From: CAYQTO01 sp964420455
GTDB taxonomy: Bacteria; Sumerlaeota; Sumerlaeia; SLMS01
Assembly: GCA_964420455.1 (NCBI GenBank)
Contig: CAYQTO010000001.1
Span: forward strand, 1-64,000
Reading direction: 5' to 3'
Length of the DNA: 64,000 bases
This document shows, in pieces, positions 61,194 to 64,000 of the stretch. Below the pieces are notes generated by a model, which did no database searches, was not told the origin of the DNA, and was given only the letters and a program-made list of their open reading frames with translations. The position numbers and the translations under genes were made by a program. Within the stretch, counting starts at the first letter, position 1; each line of letters begins with the position of its first letter.

Positions 61194-63314
61194 ATGAGCC
61201 TTACTCCCGTCACCCGGCTGATGGTGGTGACCGCGTCGTCGCTGGACCTTGCGGCGCTGCAGTCCTACCTCCGCGAGTCGCCCGAGGAGGGCTTCGTCGT
61301 CCACCACGCCGCCACGGTGGGGGAGGCGGTGGCGCGGCTGGCCGAGGGTCCTTTCGATGTGGTTTTGTCGGACTTGGGGATGCCGGATGCGTTGCCCCTG
61401 GAGGTGCCGGGCCGCCTTTCGGAGGCTGCGCCGGAGGTTCCCCTCATCGTGCTTGCGGGGCTAAAGGAGCGCCAGATCGCCCGGCGTGCGCTCGACCGCG
61501 GCGCCCATGACTTCCTCGAGAAGGAGCGGCTGACTGCCGACCTGCTGGTGCGGGCCCTGCGCTACGCCCGCTCGCAAAGCGCCGCACTCGTCGAACTGGC
61601 CGAGACCCGCGAGCGCTATGACCTCGCCATGCGGGGCGCCAACGATGGAATTTGGGACTGGGACCTCGAGCGCGGCCGCATCAACTTCTCGCCCCGGTGG
61701 AAAGCCATCCTCGGCCATTCGGAGGAGGAAATCAGCGACAATCCCGAGGAATGGTTCGGCCGCATCCACCCCGAACATCTCGACGCCGTTCTCGAGGCCA
61801 TCCGCGCCCACCACCGCCAGGCCACCCCCTTTTTCGAAAGCGAGCACCTCCTCCGCCATCGCGACGGGAGCTACCGCTGGGTCCTGTGCCGGGGGACGTC
61901 CATACGCGACAAGATGGGCGACGCCTGCCGCATGGCTGGCTCCATCACCGACGTCACCCGCCGCAAGTCCACCGAGGTCCAGCTCCACCACGAATCGCTT
62001 CACGACCGCCTGACGGACCTCCCGAACCGCACGCTCTTCCTTAACCAGCTCATGCTGTCCATCGCCCAAGGCAAGCGCCTGCGCAAATACAGCTTCGCGG
62101 TTCTCCTCCTCGACATCGATCGCTTCAAGGTCGTTAACGACAACCTCGGTCATGGAAACGGCGACCAACTCCTCGTTGGCGTAGCCCGTCGCATCGAATC
62201 CGTTCTCCGCCATAGCGACACGCTCGCCCGCATGGGTGGCGACGAATTCGGCATCCTCCTCCATAACATCATGGACCTGCGTGATGCCGCCCGCGTCGCC
62301 AACCAGATCCACCGCGTCCTCGAGCGCCCCTTCCACGTGGGGGGCACCGAAGTCATCTGCACCGTCAGCATCGGCATCGCCCACAGCTTGAAGAACTACG
62401 ACAACCCGGACGACGTGTTGCGCGACGCGGAGACGGCGCTCTATCGGGCGAAGGCCAACGGACGCGCCCGCCACGAGGTCTTCGAGGTGGACATGCAGGG
62501 CCACACGATTGGCATTCTCCGCATGGAGACGGACCTGCGCCGCGCCGTCGACCAGCGCCAGTTCCTCATCCATTACCAGCCGATCGTCGACCTCGAGACC
62601 CGTCGGCTCGAAGGTCTGGAGGCCCTTGTTCGCTGGCTCCATCCCGAGCGAGGGCTCATCTATCCCGACGAGTTCATCCCCCTCGCCGAAGAAACAGGCC
62701 TCATCATCAGCATCGGAAACTGGGTCCTCCGCGAGGCCTGCCAACAGATTGTCGAATGGAAGAAACGCTACCCCGCGTACGCCGAGATCTCCATTTCCGT
62801 CAACCTCTCCGCCCTCCAACTCGCCCAGTCCACACTGCCCCGCATCGTGGCCAACGTGCTCGAGGAGACCGGCCTCGCCCCGGGCGACCTCCATCTCGAG
62901 CTCACCGAGAGCATGATCATGGACCCCGGTTCCGGAATCCTCGAGACCCTCCGAAGCCTCAAGGCGATCGGCGTCCATCTCCAGATCGACGACTTCGGCA
63001 CCGGCTACTCATCGCTGAGTTACCTTCATCAATTCCCCATCGACCACCTCAAGATCGACAAGTCGTTCATCAGCCGTATAGACACGGGAGACGGCAAGAA
63101 CCTCGAGATCGTGAGGACCATCACGAACCTCGCGCGGAACCTTTCGATGCAGGTGATTGCTGAGGGGGTGGAGACGGACGAGCAGCTGGAGCGGCTCCGG
63201 ACGCTGCGGATCACGCGCGGCCAGGGATTCTTCTTCTCCCGTCCCCTCGACTGCGATGGGGCCGGCGATTACTTCGACCGGTCCGCCCGCGAGTCCCGCG
63301 GCGGGATCGCCTAG
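61194..63314 (+). CDS. Receiver-PAS-GGDEF-EAL cyclic-di-GMP signalling protein
   Basis: The product has 706 residues from the ATG at 61194. An ATG at 61179 is another possibility. The receiver at 1-120 has the phosphorylatable Asp in VVLSDLGMPDA near 56. PAS/PAC lies at about 130-255, the GGDEF domain at 265-425 with RMGGDEFGI and an intact inhibitory RxxD (RHSD), and the EAL domain at 440-690 with LEALVRWLHP, DDFGTGYSSLSYL and EGVET. All catalytic motifs look active. It shares its PAS-GGDEF-EAL layout with the protein at 10590-12692. A GTATAGAC octamer (63076) creates an ATA codon in RID. Confidence 0.94.
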   Translation: MSLTPVTRLMVVTASSLDLAALQSYLRESPEEGFVVHHAATVGEAVARLAEGPFDVVLSDLGMPDALPLEVPGRLSEAAPEVPLIVLAGLKERQIARRALDRGAHDFLEKERLTADLLVRALRYARSQSAALVELAETRERYDLAMRGANDGIWDWDLERGRINFSPRWKAILGHSEEEISDNPEEWFGRIHPEHLDAVLEAIRAHHRQATPFFESEHLLRHRDGSYRWVLCRGTSIRDKMGDACRMAGSITDVTRRKSTEVQLHHESLHDRLTDLPNRTLFLNQLMLSIAQGKRLRKYSFAVLLLDIDRFKVVNDNLGHGNGDQLLVGVARRIESVLRHSDTLARMGGDEFGILLHNIMDLRDAARVANQIHRVLERPFHVGGTEVICTVSIGIAHSLKNYDNPDDVLRDAETALYRAKANGRARHEVFEVDMQGHTIGILRMETDLRRAVDQRQFLIHYQPIVDLETRRLEGLEALVRWLHPERGLIYPDEFIPLAEETGLIISIGNWVLREACQQIVEWKKRYPAYAEISISVNLSALQLAQSTLPRIVANVLEETGLAPGDLHLELTESMIMDPGSGILETLRSLKAIGVHLQIDDFGTGYSSLSYLHQFPIDHLKIDKSFISRIDTGDGKNLEIVRTITNLARNLSMQVIAEGVETDEQLERLRTLRITRGQGFFFSRPLDCDGAGDYFDRSARESRGGIA

Positions 63315-64000
63315 CGTTCGTTCTTTGTGATCGAGTGGCGGTCGAATACCTCGCCGTCCACGCTGATCGCCTCGATTTCAAGCATATTTCCGCGGATCGA
63401 AAGCAGCACGAATCCGGGGGTCCGGGTGCGTCCTGCTGCCCGGCCGTCATCCTCCGGCAGGGCCTCCATGGTGCTGGGTCGGCTCCCGATGCCGGCGGTA
63501 AAGTAGGTCACCCCGTTGATGGGCCGCCGCCGCTCGTAGTAGTGGTTGTGACCGGAAAAGAACAAATCCACCGAAGGCTCGTCGCCGTAGAGAATCGGAG
63601 CCAGGATCCGGTACCTCCGCAAGTCGCCCTCGTGATAGACGTCCTCGTACCCGTAAAGGGGGTGGTGGTGGATCATGATCCGCCAGGTGGAGTCGTGGGT
63701 GGCGAGGGCCTCGCGGAGCCAGAGGAACTGACCAGGCCCGTCGACGAGATCCTGCGAGTTCGTGCGAAAGAAGGTCACCTCGCCGTCGCCAAAGGTCGTC
63801 GTCGAGTAGGAATGGCCCCCCATGTGGAACCGTTCGTAGTTGCTCATCTCGGGGATGAGCCGGGTCCACACATCGTGGTTGCCCAAGGTGTGATAGACGG
63901 GAATGCCTGCCTCGAGGACGGAAGCGAAGGGAGCCTCGAACTCCTTGGCGATGACCTCCGAAAAGTCGCCGCGCTCGCTCAGAATATCGCCAAGAAGGAA
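63311..64000 (-). CDS. Metallophosphoesterase (5' end outside window)
   Basis: This is a calcineurin-like phosphoesterase with 229 residues visible, open to the edge of the window. The GD motif (FLLGDI), GNHDVW, the histidine segment IMIHHHPLYGYED and GHNHYYERRRP are all present, giving both metal sites. The GHNHxYER form resembles purple acid phosphatase-like members. The N-terminal signal peptide, if any, is outside. Its stop overlaps the convergent EAL gene by four bases. Confidence 0.9.
   Translation of the reverse strand, partial: FLLGDILSERGDFSEVIAKEFEAPFASVLEAGIPVYHTLGNHDVWTRLIPEMSNYERFHMGGHSYSTTTFGDGEVTFFRTNSQDLVDGPGQFLWLREALATHDSTWRIMIHHHPLYGYEDVYHEGDLRRYRILAPILYGDEPSVDLFFSGHNHYYERRRPINGVTYFTAGIGSRPSTMEALPEDDGRAAGRTRTPGFVLLSIRGNMLEIEAISVDGEVFDRHSITKNER

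Larger units (their letters stand above)
1330..63083. repeat. Dispersed octamer GTCTATAC / GTATAGAC, 16 copies
   Basis: By eye, exact copies begin at 1330, 3655, 8939, 13257, 13543, 16212, 16681, 29448, 29664, 36976, 41987, 42128, 49989, 50154, 51876 and 63076. Twelve read GTCTATAC on the plus strand and four are reversed. All lie inside genes. Eleven encode Val-Tyr-Thr. Five are in other phases and use ATA isoleucine (13543, 16212, 16681, 63076) or AGA arginine (8939), codons otherwise scarce here. One-base variants of the first position occur at about 6713, 36349, 38413, 42792, 45405 and 57551. At roughly two-thirds G+C, about one copy is expected. Confidence 0.8.

Noticed and set aside
1..64000. 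CRISPR arrays, insertion sequences, prophage or integrative elements
   Set aside because: No direct-repeat array with regular spacing, no transposase or integrase motif and no attachment-site duplication next to the tRNA were seen.

Overview
This is a 64-kb, GC-rich stretch (about two-thirds G+C by eye) of chromosomal backbone from a bacterium I cannot name. A 10-base run of Ns at 41390-41399 marks a scaffold join, so the source is a draft or metagenome-derived assembly. The cell envelope looks Gram-negative-like: there are lipoproteins with lipoboxes, a class-C-type DacB, a DAP-pathway dapF and a Tat-exported alkaline phosphatase. Start codons are mixed, with several TTG and GTG starts. Genes are densely packed, with ATGA/GTGA/TTGA overlaps. 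I see no insertion sequence, prophage, CRISPR array or rRNA. One tRNA (Glu-UUC) is present. The content fits a deep-branching, signalling-rich lineage (PVC-, Sumerlaeota- or Hydrogenedentes-like), but this is only an impression.

Layout. 1-3.4 kb: the 3' part of a PilB/GspE ATPase, a possible nucleoside-phosphorylase-like gene, a structured leader with a 13-codon micro-ORF and hairpin terminator, a DUF2284 metal-binding protein and RNase III. 3.4-10.4 kb: adenosine deaminase, alkaline phosphatase, then a PfkB kinase and a GH38 mannosidase relative. 10.5-16.8 kb: a GGDEF-EAL protein, a GNAT pair, glyA, a CDGSH protein and an HDAC-family deacetylase. 16.8-20.6 kb: a chaperone operon (J-domain/TPR protein, grpE, dnaK). 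20.8-25.8 kb: cupin, M32 carboxypeptidase, YicC nuclease and a small membrane protein, then a peroxiredoxin and an RsmB-type methyltransferase. 25.8-35 kb: alanine dehydrogenase, two exported proteins, tRNA-Glu, a MoeB/ThiF enzyme, a lipoprotein, a LmbE deacetylase with an FHA-GAF-sigma54 activator, and DacB. 35-41 kb: feoA-feoB-FeoB-associated protein, M50 protease, trpS, scpA, scpB. 41-48 kb: an L,D-transpeptidase-like protein, SppA, DapF, an FHA-GGDEF cyclase, a spermidine synthase and a two-domain fasciclin protein. 48-55 kb: a 29-residue bS22-type ribosomal protein, a STAS/RsbU-like pair, a glycosyltransferase, YjbQ, tandem CorC proteins and a membrane protein. 55-64 kb: GltB with an upstream Crp/Fnr regulator, a receiver-PAS-GGDEF-EAL protein and a truncated metallophosphoesterase.

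Themes. Signalling is prominent: three GGDEF proteins (two with EAL), two FHA proteins, a sigma54 activator, a STAS/PP2C partner-switch pair and a Crp/Fnr regulator. Protein quality control is represented by the chaperone operon, SppA, the M50 protease and M32. Iron uptake is a compact operon behind what looks like a tandem metal-regulator operator.

Most notable non-genic signals. (1) The octamer GTCTATAC/GTATAGAC occurs 16 times by eye, where base composition predicts about one. It occurs in three codon phases and forces rare ATA and AGA codons. (2) A promoter, micro-ORF, nested hairpin and terminator lie ahead of the DUF2284 gene. (3) Two 14-bp operator-like boxes sit 21 bp apart in front of feoA. 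Notable protein-level points are a GH38 enzyme whose catalytic aspartate position is phenylalanine, a J-domain with HPD changed to DPE inside a dnaK operon, and the tiny bS22 gene, which is easily missed.
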